Assembly: GCA_037130015.1 (NCBI GenBank) | Contig: JBAXTU010000006.1 | Span: 1-48,346, forward strand | Length of the DNA stretch: 48,346 nt | From: JBAXTU01 sp037130015 | Lineage (GTDB): Bacteria > Patescibacteriota > Patescibacteriia > 2-01-FULL-39-33 | Reading direction: 5' to 3' | Part shown: one piece after another, positions 9,370 to 18,423 of the stretch | How positions within the stretch are numbered: position 1 is the first letter of the stretch | How the letters are laid out: each line of letters starts with the position of its first letter | The notes under the pieces: model-generated | The model's database searches: none | Told to the model about the DNA's origin: nothing | What the model saw: only the letters and a program-made list of their open reading frames with translations | Program-made: the position numbers and the translations under genes

Positions 9370-9858
9370 TTAATTATCTTGTAAAATTTCCAAGGAATCG
9401 GTTTTGACCAAAATATTTTTTCCTATTCCAAATTTTTTGCCCATTTCCACGTCTTGCAGTGAATCGCTGATAAGCGCTGATTCGGGCAAATCTATAGCAT
9501 ATTTATCTATCGCAAATTCTAACATGCCTGGTTTCGGTTTTCGGCAATCGCAAACATTTTCTTCGTGAGGGCAATACAAAACATCCAATAATTCCAAGCT
9601 ACGGCTTTTTAATATTTCTATCATATGATTATTAATGGCAAAAAAATCATTATCGGTTAATTTGCCCCTGGCAATCCCGCGCTGGTTTGTTATCACAATA
9701 AATTCGTAGCCTTTTTCTTTCCAGTTGTCAAGCATTGCGAATATTCCGTCATTGATGACAAATTCTTCAATTCTGGTTATATATTCATGGTCTTTGGCTT
9801 TTTTGTTTATGACTCCGTCCCTATCCAAAAAAACTATTTTTTTAGCTTTGTTTTCCAT
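9370..9858 (-). CDS. gmhB: D-glycero-D-manno-heptose 1,7-bisphosphate 7-phosphatase
   Basis: 162 residues, within the family's range. HAD-superfamily motif I is VFLDRDGVIN (Asp12 nucleophile, Asp14 acid/base), motif II is VITNQRG, and the zinc-binding loop reads CPHEENVCDCRKPKPG, diagnostic of GmhB/HisB-type HAD-IIIA phosphatases. The last acidic motif is ISDSLQDVEMG. It removes the 7-phosphate of heptose bisphosphate in nucleotide-heptose synthesis. The kinase for the preceding step sits immediately upstream, which favours heptose over histidinol phosphate. The isomerase GmhA is not in the window. Confidence 0.92.
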   Translation of the reverse strand: MENKAKKIVFLDRDGVINKKAKDHEYITRIEEFVINDGIFAMLDNWKEKGYEFIVITNQRGIARGKLTDNDFFAINNHMIEILKSRSLELLDVLYCPHEENVCDCRKPKPGMLEFAIDKYAIDLPESALISDSLQDVEMGKKFGIGKNILVKTDSLEILQDN

Positions 9859-9879
9859 AGTCTTTTCAAAACGACAACT

Positions 9880-10887
9880 TTAAATATTTGAATTAAAAAT
9901 CACATCTGTTCCGGATTGAACAAAGCCGGCCGTAATCATTTTAAAATCTTGCAAACAGTTATCTTTTGCGGTTTTTTCCAAATTTTCTTTAATGGCTGCG
10001 TGTTTTTCAGGAGGAGCTATAAAAAGTATGCAACCGCCGCCGCCAGCTCCAAGAATCTTGCCGCCCCAAGCTCCAGAATTAATGCCTGCACTATACAAAA
10101 AATCAATAACCGAATTGGAGGCGTTTTCACTTAAACTTTTTTTCCTCAACCAGCCTTCATGCAACATTTCAGCCAAGCCCCTGAAATCTTCAGCTAATAA
10201 TTTATCCTTAAATTTATAAACCGAATCAGACATTAATTTATAAGTTTCAAAATTTTCAAGGATTTTAGCTTTTTGGCTCATTAAGACATCCGAAGCATTC
10301 CTTGTTATTCCAGTAAAAAATAAAACCAAATGATCTTCAAATCTTTTTTTGGCCTCATGACTGATCAATATCGGGTCTCTTTCAACACTGCCATCCGGAT
10401 TGAATTGAAAAATATTAAAACCGCCATAAGCGGCAGAGTATTGGTCTTGTTTGCCAATCGGTTCATTCAAAATATCAATCTCCAGCCTGCAAGCTTCCTT
10501 GGCAGCCCGTTCCTCATCAATAGTCCTGCCAAAATAAGCATTGAGCCCTTTCATTAAAGCCACTGTAAAGCTTGAAGATGAGCCAAGTCCGGTTTTGGCT
10601 GGAATATCGGCAAACGTCCCTATCTCAATGCCTTTATCAGTCATACCAAAATCCAATAAAGCGGCTCTAAAACGATCATGGGAAATATCGCTTGGATGCT
10701 TGACCTTTTCCGTAATTTGGTATTTCAAAATATAATCATCCATATAATAGGACGGATTTATCACCAAATAAATGTATTTGTCTATGGCAGTAGATATGAC
10801 CCGTCCCGGATATTTTTTATAAAAATCAGGCAGATCTGTACCTCCGCCGACAAAACTTATTCTAAGCGGAGCGCGCACTATAATCAT
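9880..10887 (-). CDS. hddA: GHMP kinase, D-glycero-D-manno-heptose 7-phosphate kinase-like
   Basis: 335 residues. It begins IIVRAPLRISFVGGGTDLP, the HddA-type opening. The GHMP phosphate-binding loop is PAKTGLGSSSSFTVALM near residue 95, and a glycine-rich C-terminal motif (AGGGGCILF) follows near 285. HddA phosphorylates C1 of heptose 7-phosphate on the route to GDP-D-glycero-alpha-D-manno-heptose. The gene overlaps the upstream GT4 gene as ATGA and is 21 bases before gmhB. A fucokinase or other GHMP sugar kinase is possible, but gmhB next door supports heptose. Confidence 0.88.
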   Translation of the reverse strand: MIIVRAPLRISFVGGGTDLPDFYKKYPGRVISTAIDKYIYLVINPSYYMDDYILKYQITEKVKHPSDISHDRFRAALLDFGMTDKGIEIGTFADIPAKTGLGSSSSFTVALMKGLNAYFGRTIDEERAAKEACRLEIDILNEPIGKQDQYSAAYGGFNIFQFNPDGSVERDPILISHEAKKRFEDHLVLFFTGITRNASDVLMSQKAKILENFETYKLMSDSVYKFKDKLLAEDFRGLAEMLHEGWLRKKSLSENASNSVIDFLYSAGINSGAWGGKILGAGGGGCILFIAPPEKHAAIKENLEKTAKDNCLQDFKMITAGFVQSGTDVIFNSNI

Positions 10888-12221
10888 ATGAATTTGCTTA
10901 ATAATGTCCTGAGCTTTCTTTTCAAAACATTTCTATAATATGAAATTTTATCCTGCATTGAGTCTCTACATTCCGGGCAGAATATTTTTTTTAATCTTAA
11001 ATAATATTCTTTAAACCAGAATTTTACATCAGCCTCGCTCGGATAAAAAGATAAAGAATCATAATATCTGACAATTTCCTCGCTGATGCCAATATTTTTT
11101 TCAACCACACTCTCAATGAATATTTTTTCCAAGGTTTTAATGCCGACTTTGACATCATACTTTTCTAAAACTTCTGAATTATTTTTTGCGCCCATTTTTT
11201 GGGCCAGCGCCTGATTGCTTGATAAATTCAAAACCGCCTTGGCTGTTGCTTCGGCATTTTTTATGACATAACCATTGATACCGTTTTCTATCTGTTCAAT
11301 CTGGCCATTATCGCGAGTATGTGTCTTGCCCAAAGCAAAGCGAGGAAAAGGAGTGGAACTGGCTATGATTGGTTTTTTAAACAGCATGGCCTCGGCAATG
11401 GTGCCACAGCTGCATTCTCCTATCGGACTCAATTGCAATAAAACATCTAGGCTGGAATAAAATAAAGCCAGTTCTTTGTCGTTATACGTCGGCTCCAAAA
11501 TAATCAGATTTTCTTTCCGGCCGGCATTTATTAAATCCTGCTTTCTTTCTTCCGGAACGCCATAAATTAAAAATTTTATATCAGAACGGCTCTGGCAAAT
11601 TTTTTTCCAAAAAGTTATGGTTTTTTCATCCCATTTGCCCATGACCGGCCGGGCTATTCTGCCGACCACAAAAAAACCGTTTAGATCATACTTTTTCTTA
11701 AAAAGAGACAATTCTTCTTCGCCAGGCAAATGGCTTAAAAAATTTTCCGAGTCAATCAGCGCATGGACGACTTTATATTTATCAAAATCAAATTTTAAAT
11801 TATTCTGAACCAAATATTTCAAAACATTGGTCCGGCTGACAAAAATATGCTTGTCGCATCTTTGATTAAAAAAACCAGGATCAAAAGCGCTGAAAGTGTT
11901 CAATTCCAACACGGCTAAATTTTGAGGCAGTTTTTCGGCCAAGCTGTCATGTTCAGGCTGGTTTCTGCCGTGCCGATGAATATACAAAACATCTATTTGA
12001 TTCTTGGCCAATTCGTCCGGTATTTCCTTGACATCAGAAACCCAGATTATATTTTTACTTTCCAAAAATTTGATGCGTTCATTATCACCGGATTTAAGCA
12101 AAATAATATAATGATCAAAAAAATCCTTATTCAAATATTTATCAATTGTCACTATTTGGCGAGCCGTACCACCAATACCCAATTCACCAGCCAAGGAAGC
12201 AATTTTTATTTTTTGTATCAT
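10884..12221 (-). CDS. Family 4 (GT-B) glycosyltransferase
   Basis: 445 residues. The N-terminal Rossmann half carries LAGELGIGGTARQIVTI. The C-terminal half has FFVVGRIARPVMGKWDEKT, then LLQLSPIGECSCGTIAEAMLFKKPIIAS, which corresponds to the E-x7-E donor-binding region of GT4 enzymes. An extra C-terminal stretch of about 90 residues includes a CPEC pair and is basic, perhaps for membrane contact. It appears to be the first gene of the downstream glycan unit, since 12222-12376 contains no gene and a terminator for the gene upstream. A heptosyl or mannosyl donor is possible given the neighbouring heptose genes. Confidence 0.87.
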   Translation of the reverse strand: MIQKIKIASLAGELGIGGTARQIVTIDKYLNKDFFDHYIILLKSGDNERIKFLESKNIIWVSDVKEIPDELAKNQIDVLYIHRHGRNQPEHDSLAEKLPQNLAVLELNTFSAFDPGFFNQRCDKHIFVSRTNVLKYLVQNNLKFDFDKYKVVHALIDSENFLSHLPGEEELSLFKKKYDLNGFFVVGRIARPVMGKWDEKTITFWKKICQSRSDIKFLIYGVPEERKQDLINAGRKENLIILEPTYNDKELALFYSSLDVLLQLSPIGECSCGTIAEAMLFKKPIIASSTPFPRFALGKTHTRDNGQIEQIENGINGYVIKNAEATAKAVLNLSSNQALAQKMGAKNNSEVLEKYDVKVGIKTLEKIFIESVVEKNIGISEEIVRYYDSLSFYPSEADVKFWFKEYYLRLKKIFCPECRDSMQDKISYYRNVLKRKLRTLLSKFI

Positions 12222-12288
12222 TTTGACAGCTTTTTATACTAATTTATTTGATGAAAATACCTCAATAAAACAATAATAATTCGGCTAA

Positions 12289-12294
12289 ATTATA
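12289..12294 (-). promoter_or_regulatory. Possible -10 element for the downstream glycan unit
   Basis: On the minus strand this reads TATAAT, a perfect -10 hexamer, in the gap upstream of the GT4 gene and after the terminator of the radical SAM gene. No good -35 lies at 16-18 bases (a TTGCCG sits at a 20-base spacing). It would give a leader of about 60 bases. It is weak as a complete promoter, but some promoter is needed here because of the terminator upstream. Confidence 0.35.
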
Positions 12295-12315
12295 GATAAT
12301 AATATAGCATAAAAC

Positions 12316-12357
12316 GGCAAAAAAATAAAGAGAGGCCTTCCCTGTCGGGACGGCCTC
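12316..12357 (-). terminator. Rho-independent terminator of the B12-type radical SAM gene
   Basis: Stem 12332-12357 pairs GAGGCC with GGCCTC and, after one mismatch, TCCC with GGGA around a TGTC loop. In the minus direction it is followed by a T-rich tract (TCTTTATTTTTTT), 20 bases past the stop of the radical SAM gene. It separates that gene from the GT4-led unit. Confidence 0.85.
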
Positions 12358-12376
12358 AAAAAACTATCATTAAAGG

Positions 12377-13780
12377 TCACTTTTTTCTAAAATGCCTGAG
12401 CAAAAACTCTATCGCTGCTTTTTCCATGGCAAAATTCTTGAAATATCTAAGTCTCCATCTGAGATCGCAGATTCTTTCAAATGGCCTGATCAAAAGCCTC
12501 CTACTTCCGGGGAAATTAAGATCAGTTTTTGATCCAGGCTGTTGATGAAAATGAAAACCGGCAATGTAATAAACATTTTGAAGCTCCTTACTGCCGGAGT
12601 TGCAAATAGTGAACTGTTCCCACTCGCCTAGGCTTTTGGGAACCTCCATGCCGTTTTTTATTGCCGATTCATAAAGCGCAATTCCAGGGAAAGGCGTGAA
12701 ATTGTAAAAAACAATGTTGCAGTCGGCTTGATGGATTTTGTAAAGGCAGTCGGCAAAGTCATAGGTTTCCAGCCTTTCTTCCGCTGTCTCTGTAGGAAAT
12801 CCGATTATGAAATAATACCTGGGCCTTATCCCCACAGCCGACAAACATCTGGCCGCATGGACGATTTCTTCTTTTGTTTCAGCCTTGTCAATAAAGTCCA
12901 TCAGTCTAGCACTGCCTGTTTCCACGCCAATGGCAATATCGGTGACGCCCAAATCTTTCAATTTTTGGGCAAAAAAATCACCGCTTTGATTGAAATTATC
13001 CGCCCTGAAAGACGGATGCCATTTAATGCCTCTGGCTTTAAGAATCTCGCCGATTTCAATAATTCTTCTTTGGCTGCCCAAATAATCGTCGCCGATTTGC
13101 AACCATTTGATATCCATGTGCGATCTGAGCTGATCCAGCCACGATGTCCAAGTAGTTATATCAACCATGCGATATTTTTTTTCTTTGACCGTGCTATTGA
13201 CGCAAAAACCGCAACCATAAGGACAGCCTCTTGACGATGGCAACATAATGTCATTCGTCTCATTGGCAAGCTTGAAATAACGCAGGGTTTTTTCATTGAT
13301 CGGAGAAATAAAATTATCAGTCAGCACTTTTCCGGCCGGAATATAATTTATCCCTTCGCCCTTTATGCCTATCGGATTGGCAATTTTGCCGCCGATAAAA
13401 TCCATAAAGCTTAGCAGAGTAATTTCACCCTCGCCAGCGGCCACATAATCAATGAATGGCTCTTGCAACGACTGGTCGGGAGTCAGATTGGCGTGTATTC
13501 CTCCAAATAACGTTATCTTCCCTTTTTCCTTGGCCATCATTAAAATTCTGCGAGCATACTTAAGCTGGATGCCGGTAAAACTAGAAACGCCGACAATCTG
13601 CGCCTGCTCCATTTTTCTCAATAAAGATTCTTCTGAGTCCCAACGTTCGTCCCAATAATGCACTTCATAACCAGACAATTCAGCTGCCGCTCCGGAAAAT
13701 AATATTCCCAATGGAGGATTTTTCTGAGGTGATTGCTCTGTGGAAATAGGCTGACACAATAAAATAGACATATTATCCAT
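12377..13780 (-). CDS. B12-binding-type radical SAM protein
   Basis: 467 residues. The first 120 or so form a cobalamin-binding-like Rossmann region (QIVGVSSFTGIQLKYA, TLFGGIHANLTPDQSL, DYVAAGEGE), without the DxHxxG lower-ligand motif, as in many members. The radical SAM cluster is RGCPYGCGFC (Cys186, Cys190, Cys193), followed by an IGDDYLG block and AIGVETGSARLMDFIDKAET, typical of B12-dependent radical SAM enzymes. Such proteins methylate or rearrange unreactive carbons. AGGAGG lies 5 bases before the ATG at 13780, by far the strongest Shine-Dalgarno in the glycan locus. A lone gene with its own terminator and this initiation signal may be a later arrival. Substrate unknown. Confidence 0.86.
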   Translation of the reverse strand: MDNMSILLCQPISTEQSPQKNPPLGILFSGAAAELSGYEVHYWDERWDSEESLLRKMEQAQIVGVSSFTGIQLKYARRILMMAKEKGKITLFGGIHANLTPDQSLQEPFIDYVAAGEGEITLLSFMDFIGGKIANPIGIKGEGINYIPAGKVLTDNFISPINEKTLRYFKLANETNDIMLPSSRGCPYGCGFCVNSTVKEKKYRMVDITTWTSWLDQLRSHMDIKWLQIGDDYLGSQRRIIEIGEILKARGIKWHPSFRADNFNQSGDFFAQKLKDLGVTDIAIGVETGSARLMDFIDKAETKEEIVHAARCLSAVGIRPRYYFIIGFPTETAEERLETYDFADCLYKIHQADCNIVFYNFTPFPGIALYESAIKNGMEVPKSLGEWEQFTICNSGSKELQNVYYIAGFHFHQQPGSKTDLNFPGSRRLLIRPFERICDLRWRLRYFKNFAMEKAAIEFLLRHFRKK

Positions 13781-13882
13781 ACAAACCTCCTGTTTCGGTT
13801 GGATCTACCCTGGATTAACCATATTTTAATGAACACTCAATCATGACAGTTAAACATAAAGACACAAAAAAGTCAAAGGGCT

Positions 13883-14546
13883 TTAAAATTTTAATTCTTT
13901 AATTTTTTCTTGGGCTAATTCATAATTTTCAATTGTGCCAATATCAAGCAGGAATTCATCCATTTCATAAGTAAACATATCGCCATTACTAGCTAAAGAT
14001 CTTAGAATTTAGAACATAAACTCCTCCATTGGCCTGATTGCTTACAATTTCTTCATTGCTTGGCTTTTCAATAAACTTAATAATTTTTTTATTTTTATCA
14101 TGAATAATTATACCCTTTGATTCTGGATGTTTTTCATGATAACTGGCTATAGTGGCTAGCGTATTGTTTTTTACATGAAAATCCAATATTTTATCATAAT
14201 CAATGGTTGTCAAATTATCTCCATAAGTCACAAAAAAATCCTGCTCATCTTTAAAAAAATCAATATTCTTTTTCAAAGTTCCGGCACTGCCTAATAATTC
14301 TTTTTCATGAGTAGTAAAAACTTTAATATCTTGATGATTGTTATTATAATCAGCCACGAATCCATTAATCATTTCCGGCAAATAATGAGTGTTAATCAAA
14401 ACTTCTGTGACGCCATTTTTTCTTAAGGACTCCAAATGATACCAAAGCAGCGGCTGGTCTCCCAACACAACCAAAGGTTTGGGAATGTTATCGGTTATCG
14501 GACACAATCTCGTTCCAAGTCCGGCCGCCAAAATCAAAGCTTTCAT
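13883..14546 (-). pseudogene. hddC: Sugar-phosphate nucleotidyltransferase (HddC-like), frameshifted near the C-terminus
   Basis: From the ATG at 14546 the protein opens MKALILAAGLGTRLCPITDN and carries PKPLVVLGDQPLL, ELLGSAGTLKKN, FVTYGDN and NGGVYVLNSKIFS, a complete nucleotidyltransferase core, then hits TAG at 13989. The expected family ending, LLDIGTIENYELAQEKIKE, is found in a different frame just downstream and stops at 13883. Joining the frames needs a one-base shift near 13995 and still leaves the region between KIF and LLDIGT about 15-20 residues short of what I recall for the family, so a small deletion is likely. In the heptose context it would be the GDP-heptose guanylyltransferase. 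A glucose-1-phosphate nucleotidyltransferase is the alternative. It may be dead or an assembly error. Confidence 0.8.
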
Positions 14547-14557
14547 TTTATTTAATT

Positions 14558-15535
14558 TTATTTTATTAAAAAATTATAAGCAGTCGCCATGATACTTTCA
14601 ATGGTGGTGTATTTTGGCTTCCAATTCAGCTCTTGCTGGGCAGAAAAAGCATCAGCGATAAGCTTTGACGGATCACCAGGCCTTCTTGGTTTAATCAGAT
14701 AGTTGAGTTTTTTCCCGGAAAGTACTTGCGCCGCGCCGATAAGATCCAAAACAGAAAATCCTTTGCCGATTCCCAAATTATAAAATTGGCACAAGTCCGT
14801 TCCGGCAAACAACTTATCCATAGCCAAAATATGAGCATCAGCTATGTCATTAACATGAATATAATCGCGAATACCGCTGCCATCCTTGGTTGGATAGTCA
14901 TTGCCATAAACGCAAAAATCTTTTCTCTTACCTAGTATCGTATTGATGATTGAAGGAATCACGTGAGTTTCCGGATTATGAAATTCTCCAATCACCCCTG
15001 ATTCATCACAGCCGGCCGCGCAAAAATACCTGAAAGAAATAGATTTAATCCCATAAGCCCTTTGATAGTCTTTGAGCATATTTTCAAAAACCAATTTAGT
15101 ATAACCATAGGGATTGGTCGGATTTTTCGGATGATCTTCTTTTATTTCTTCCATTGTCGGCTCGCCATATACCGAAGCCGATGATGAAAAAATAATCTTA
15201 TCAACATTATTTTCAATCATTGCGTTTAAAAGATTTAATCCCCCAATAAGATTATTGGCATAATACTCAGCCGGACGAGAAACAGAATCTGGCACACTGG
15301 CTAAAGCCGCAAAATGAGCAACAATGTCAATATTATTTTCCTTAAAAATCCCAGATAAACTTTCTTTGTTTATCAAATCAAGTTCATAATATCTAATATT
15401 ATCACTACTTATGATATTATTTCTACCTTGAGAAAAATTATCAATAACAAAAATATTAACTCCATCTTTATTTTTTAATTTATTAACAAAATGCGAACCA
15501 ATATAGCCAGCCCCGCCAGTTACTAAGATATTCAT
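14558..15535 (-). CDS. galE: UDP-glucose 4-epimerase
   Basis: 325 residues, normal for GalE. The NAD-binding loop is TGGAGYIGSHF at the N-terminus, DNFSQGRNN follows the second strand, SSSASVYGEP supplies the catalytic Ser region, and YGYTK is the YxxxK catalytic pair. SFRYFCAAGCDESG and RDYIHVNDIADAH are typical of GalE rather than dTDP-glucose dehydratase. It interconverts UDP-glucose and UDP-galactose (or the N-acetyl forms) and so supplies donors for the surrounding transferases. It sits 11 bases before the nucleotidyltransferase gene and 10 bases after a GT2 gene, in one transcript. Confidence 0.94.
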   Translation of the reverse strand: MNILVTGGAGYIGSHFVNKLKNKDGVNIFVIDNFSQGRNNIISSDNIRYYELDLINKESLSGIFKENNIDIVAHFAALASVPDSVSRPAEYYANNLIGGLNLLNAMIENNVDKIIFSSSASVYGEPTMEEIKEDHPKNPTNPYGYTKLVFENMLKDYQRAYGIKSISFRYFCAAGCDESGVIGEFHNPETHVIPSIINTILGKRKDFCVYGNDYPTKDGSGIRDYIHVNDIADAHILAMDKLFAGTDLCQFYNLGIGKGFSVLDLIGAAQVLSGKKLNYLIKPRRPGDPSKLIADAFSAQQELNWKPKYTTIESIMATAYNFLIK

Positions 15536-15545
15536 ATTTTTATAA

Positions 15546-16343
15546 TTAAATTTTAAACTTATTAATTATTTTTTTAACAGCTAATGGCCAAAAATTAAAA
15601 AATGACTTTGCCAATGACATTTTAAATTTATCCTGATCTTTGGCAAACACCTCCGGCAAAATTTCTTTTATTTTTTTTCCCAAGATAAAATAAGTAGCTA
15701 AAAATTTTTTCTGTCTTGTTCCGCCAGATGAATAATCATTACTAAAACTAGATCTTTGCAAATGCGTCAGATGCCAAAATTTATTTTTTAAAAAAAAGGT
15801 GTTCTTTTTATTAAAAAACAAATTGCCGGATTGATCATAAATACTGTCTTGTTCATAGACACCCCGCCAATTAGCTCCCCTGATCTTTTTAAATAAACGC
15901 GGAGTAAGGTGGCCAAGCCGACCCATAATTTCAAATAATCCCCGCGAAGAATAATGATAGACATCACCAACACACAAATAAAAAGGTGCTATCAGGCATT
16001 CTATTTCCGGTTTATTTCCTTTTATAATACTCAACACTTCTGTCATTCCCCTGTCAGTCCATACTTCGTCGCCATCTAAAACCATAAACCAGTCCGTCGT
16101 GGTGCAATCCACCATTTCTTGACGCAGAGCAGTATGACGAATTTTATCACATTCCCCTTTTTCTTCAAAAATTATTTTATGCGGATGCTTAAGCACTAAT
16201 TCATTAATAATCTCAATGGTTTTATCGCTGGAACCAGTATCAAAAACCAACACCTTATCAACATAATTAATGACAGAGCCAATAGAAAATCTGATAAAAT
16301 TTTCTTCATTTTTAACTAAGCAATGCGCGGTAAGACTGGCCAT
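15546..16343 (-). CDS. Family 2 glycosyltransferase
   Basis: 265 residues. It begins LTAHCLVKNEENFIRFSIGSV and has KVLVFDTGSSDKTIEI and DWFMVLDGDEVW, the DXD region in the DGDE form, as in WaaE-like and TPR-associated GT2 enzymes. The short basic C-terminus has no clear membrane helix. It is one base from the flippase gene and 10 bases from galE, within the upstream glycan operon. The acceptor is unknown. Confidence 0.87.
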   Translation of the reverse strand: MASLTAHCLVKNEENFIRFSIGSVINYVDKVLVFDTGSSDKTIEIINELVLKHPHKIIFEEKGECDKIRHTALRQEMVDCTTTDWFMVLDGDEVWTDRGMTEVLSIIKGNKPEIECLIAPFYLCVGDVYHYSSRGLFEIMGRLGHLTPRLFKKIRGANWRGVYEQDSIYDQSGNLFFNKKNTFFLKNKFWHLTHLQRSSFSNDYSSGGTRQKKFLATYFILGKKIKEILPEVFAKDQDKFKMSLAKSFFNFWPLAVKKIINKFKI

Positions 16344-16344
16344 A

Positions 16345-17640
16345 TTAGATCATTTTAATTTCTTTGTATTTAAATAAATATATGGAAACGACAGCATTAA
16401 AAACAAAAGCAAAGATTATGCCGACTGCAAAAGTTATGACTGCGCCATAAAGCCCGAAACGAGGAATTAATAGCCAATCCAAGGCGATATTCAATAAAAT
16501 TAAAATTACTGAGTTTATCGCAAAAAATTTGGTTTGATGAAAAACAGTGATCACAGCAGAAAACGGGATAGTCAAAAAAGTAAACAAAAAACCATAGGCT
16601 AAATAAACGTAAACCATTATGGAATTGGCATATTTTTGGCCGAAGAAAAAATTTATAAAGAATTTTGAAGGGTAAACAAACAAAGCCAAACCTAAAACAA
16701 CGGGAATCAACCAAAATAAAATCCTTTTTACAAAATCTTTTACTTCATTTTTATTTCTCAAAGAAGAAATCTTAGGATTAATGACCGAGGAAATGGTTTG
16801 CGAAAAAAACATATAAAACGCAATAGGTTGCATAGCAATATAATAATATGAGACTTCTTTTAAGCCAAGAAAATTACTGATCATAATCTGGTCAATGCGA
16901 GATGACACTACTGTAACCAATGACCAAATCGTAATCCAAAAACTGAAATGAGCCAATTCATTATTTATTTTCTTGCGCTCTCCTTCCTCTAATTGATTTT
17001 TATGAAAATTACCGGGCAATAACTTAAAGAAAACCAGAGTCAAAACCCATGGCACCAATAAATATGCCGACATAATAATTGAAAGATTTTTAATATTAAA
17101 CCAGACTAAAAGTCCGATAAGCAATAAACGCAGAAATCCTTTTACAGTATTAGTAACGGAAAAAATAAAAAATTTCTGCACCGATTGAAGATAGGTGCTG
17201 ATGAATCCCAAAATCACCACTCCCCCAATACCCAAAAAAGACAGCCTTAAATAATTGGAGACAGCCGGCTGCTTAAAAATAAAATCAGCAATTGGATCGG
17301 CCAAAAGCAAACCGCCAACAGTCAGAATTATGGAAATCCGCCAACGCCAATACCAAACAATCCTCACTACTTGCTTTAATTTTTCCGGCTGTTTTTGGCC
17401 GTTGTAATAAGCGGCAAAACGAAGCAGACCGGCATTCAAGCCAAAATCAGACATGTCCGTCACGGCGCCCAAAACCAAAAGAGACAAAGAAAAAATACCC
17501 ATCGTCTCTTCGCTCAACGCCCTAGCCAAGACAGCATTGAGCAAAAATAAAGACACGCTATTCAAAATCAATCCTGAATAGACCCAAAAAAAATCTTTAA
17601 AAATTTTCTTTTTTAAAAAAATTATAATTTTTTTCAGCAT
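16345..17640 (-). CDS. Polysaccharide flippase, Wzx/MOP family
   Basis: 431 residues with about twelve to fourteen hydrophobic segments spread along the whole length, as expected for the Wzx branch of the MOP exporter superfamily. The N-terminal VYSGLILNSVSLFLLNAVLA and the pattern of short charged loops fit polysaccharide biosynthesis proteins. It should move a polyprenyl-diphosphate oligosaccharide across the cytoplasmic membrane. The basic first 15 residues (KKIIIFLKKKIFK) fit a cytoplasmic N-terminus. With the ligase-like protein at 22068-24239 it forms the flip-and-transfer half of the locus. Confidence 0.88.
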   Translation of the reverse strand: MLKKIIIFLKKKIFKDFFWVYSGLILNSVSLFLLNAVLARALSEETMGIFSLSLLVLGAVTDMSDFGLNAGLLRFAAYYNGQKQPEKLKQVVRIVWYWRWRISIILTVGGLLLADPIADFIFKQPAVSNYLRLSFLGIGGVVILGFISTYLQSVQKFFIFSVTNTVKGFLRLLLIGLLVWFNIKNLSIIMSAYLLVPWVLTLVFFKLLPGNFHKNQLEEGERKKINNELAHFSFWITIWSLVTVVSSRIDQIMISNFLGLKEVSYYYIAMQPIAFYMFFSQTISSVINPKISSLRNKNEVKDFVKRILFWLIPVVLGLALFVYPSKFFINFFFGQKYANSIMVYVYLAYGFLFTFLTIPFSAVITVFHQTKFFAINSVILILLNIALDWLLIPRFGLYGAVITFAVGIIFAFVFNAVVSIYLFKYKEIKMI

Positions 17641-17643
17641 AAA

Positions 17644-18423
17644 TTATTCATTAATCTCGCTACCAGTGGTAGCATCACGACCGCCAACACCCAACATGGA
17701 AATGAAAGCTATTTTATTTTTAACAACATACTTGCATAATAAATTTTCTATCGGATAGCCTATCAAAGCCAAAGGTAAGCCTTTTAAAAGAGTCAGCCGC
17801 CAAAAATCCAAAAAAGCCATTGGAAAACCATATAACCGGCTTGAATAAAAGTCGATTCTAACCTTCAAAAAGACAAAATCGTCCTTGGGCCATTTTTCAA
17901 AATTAAAATTTTTATTCAAAAAATATCGGCCGCTAATCTTGAAAAAATAATCCACTTCAGTTGGAATAAATTTTATAGCAGCCAAACATAGGACTAATTC
18001 ACCAAAAGATTTATTCAAATGATCAGCCGAAAATCTTATGATGCTTTTATTACCCAAAAAAACAAATTTATCAACTAATAATTTGATGTCTTCCATGCCT
18101 TCATCTTTTGTTCCATTATCTGCCACCAAGATATAAGCTTGGGGGAAATTTTTTCTAATGCTTTTTATAGTTTCAATAGTCTGTCTAATCCTATCAGCCG
18201 AAATAAAAATAGAACGGGAATTAGCATAAGATAATTTTTTATCAATTGGATAAATCGTGGAAGTAACTAAAAAAAATGGCTTCTTAACCTCATTAAAAAT
18301 AATCATTGACCTGACAAAAAATCCTATAATTTCCATTAAACCAACCCACGGGGCAATAATTATTAGTCTGTAAAACTGACGTATAACAAACAAAAAATAT
18401 TTTTTAAAAGAATTATAAATCAT
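17644..18423 (-). CDS. Putative GT-A fold glycosyltransferase
   Basis: 259 residues. I do not recognise the family with certainty. Residues of about 10-45 are hydrophobic and may anchor it. Then come RQTIETIKSIRKNFPQ and YILVADNGTKDEG, which look like the donor-binding start of a GT-A enzyme, and VDYFFKISGRYFLN, a motif I associate with a little-studied transferase group. It overlaps the methyltransferase gene upstream as ATGA and is 3 bases from the flippase gene, so it belongs to the glycan operon. An enzymatic role is inferred from these fragments and context only. Confidence 0.65.
   Translation of the reverse strand: MIYNSFKKYFLFVIRQFYRLIIIAPWVGLMEIIGFFVRSMIIFNEVKKPFFLVTSTIYPIDKKLSYANSRSIFISADRIRQTIETIKSIRKNFPQAYILVADNGTKDEGMEDIKLLVDKFVFLGNKSIIRFSADHLNKSFGELVLCLAAIKFIPTEVDYFFKISGRYFLNKNFNFEKWPKDDFVFLKVRIDFYSSRLYGFPMAFLDFWRLTLLKGLPLALIGYPIENLLCKYVVKNKIAFISMLGVGGRDATTGSEINE

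Noticed and set aside
12728..13234. 168-residue plus-strand frame opposite the B12-type radical SAM gene
   Set aside because: The opposite strand encodes a protein with a full CxxxCxxC motif; this frame has no domain and no ribosome-binding site.
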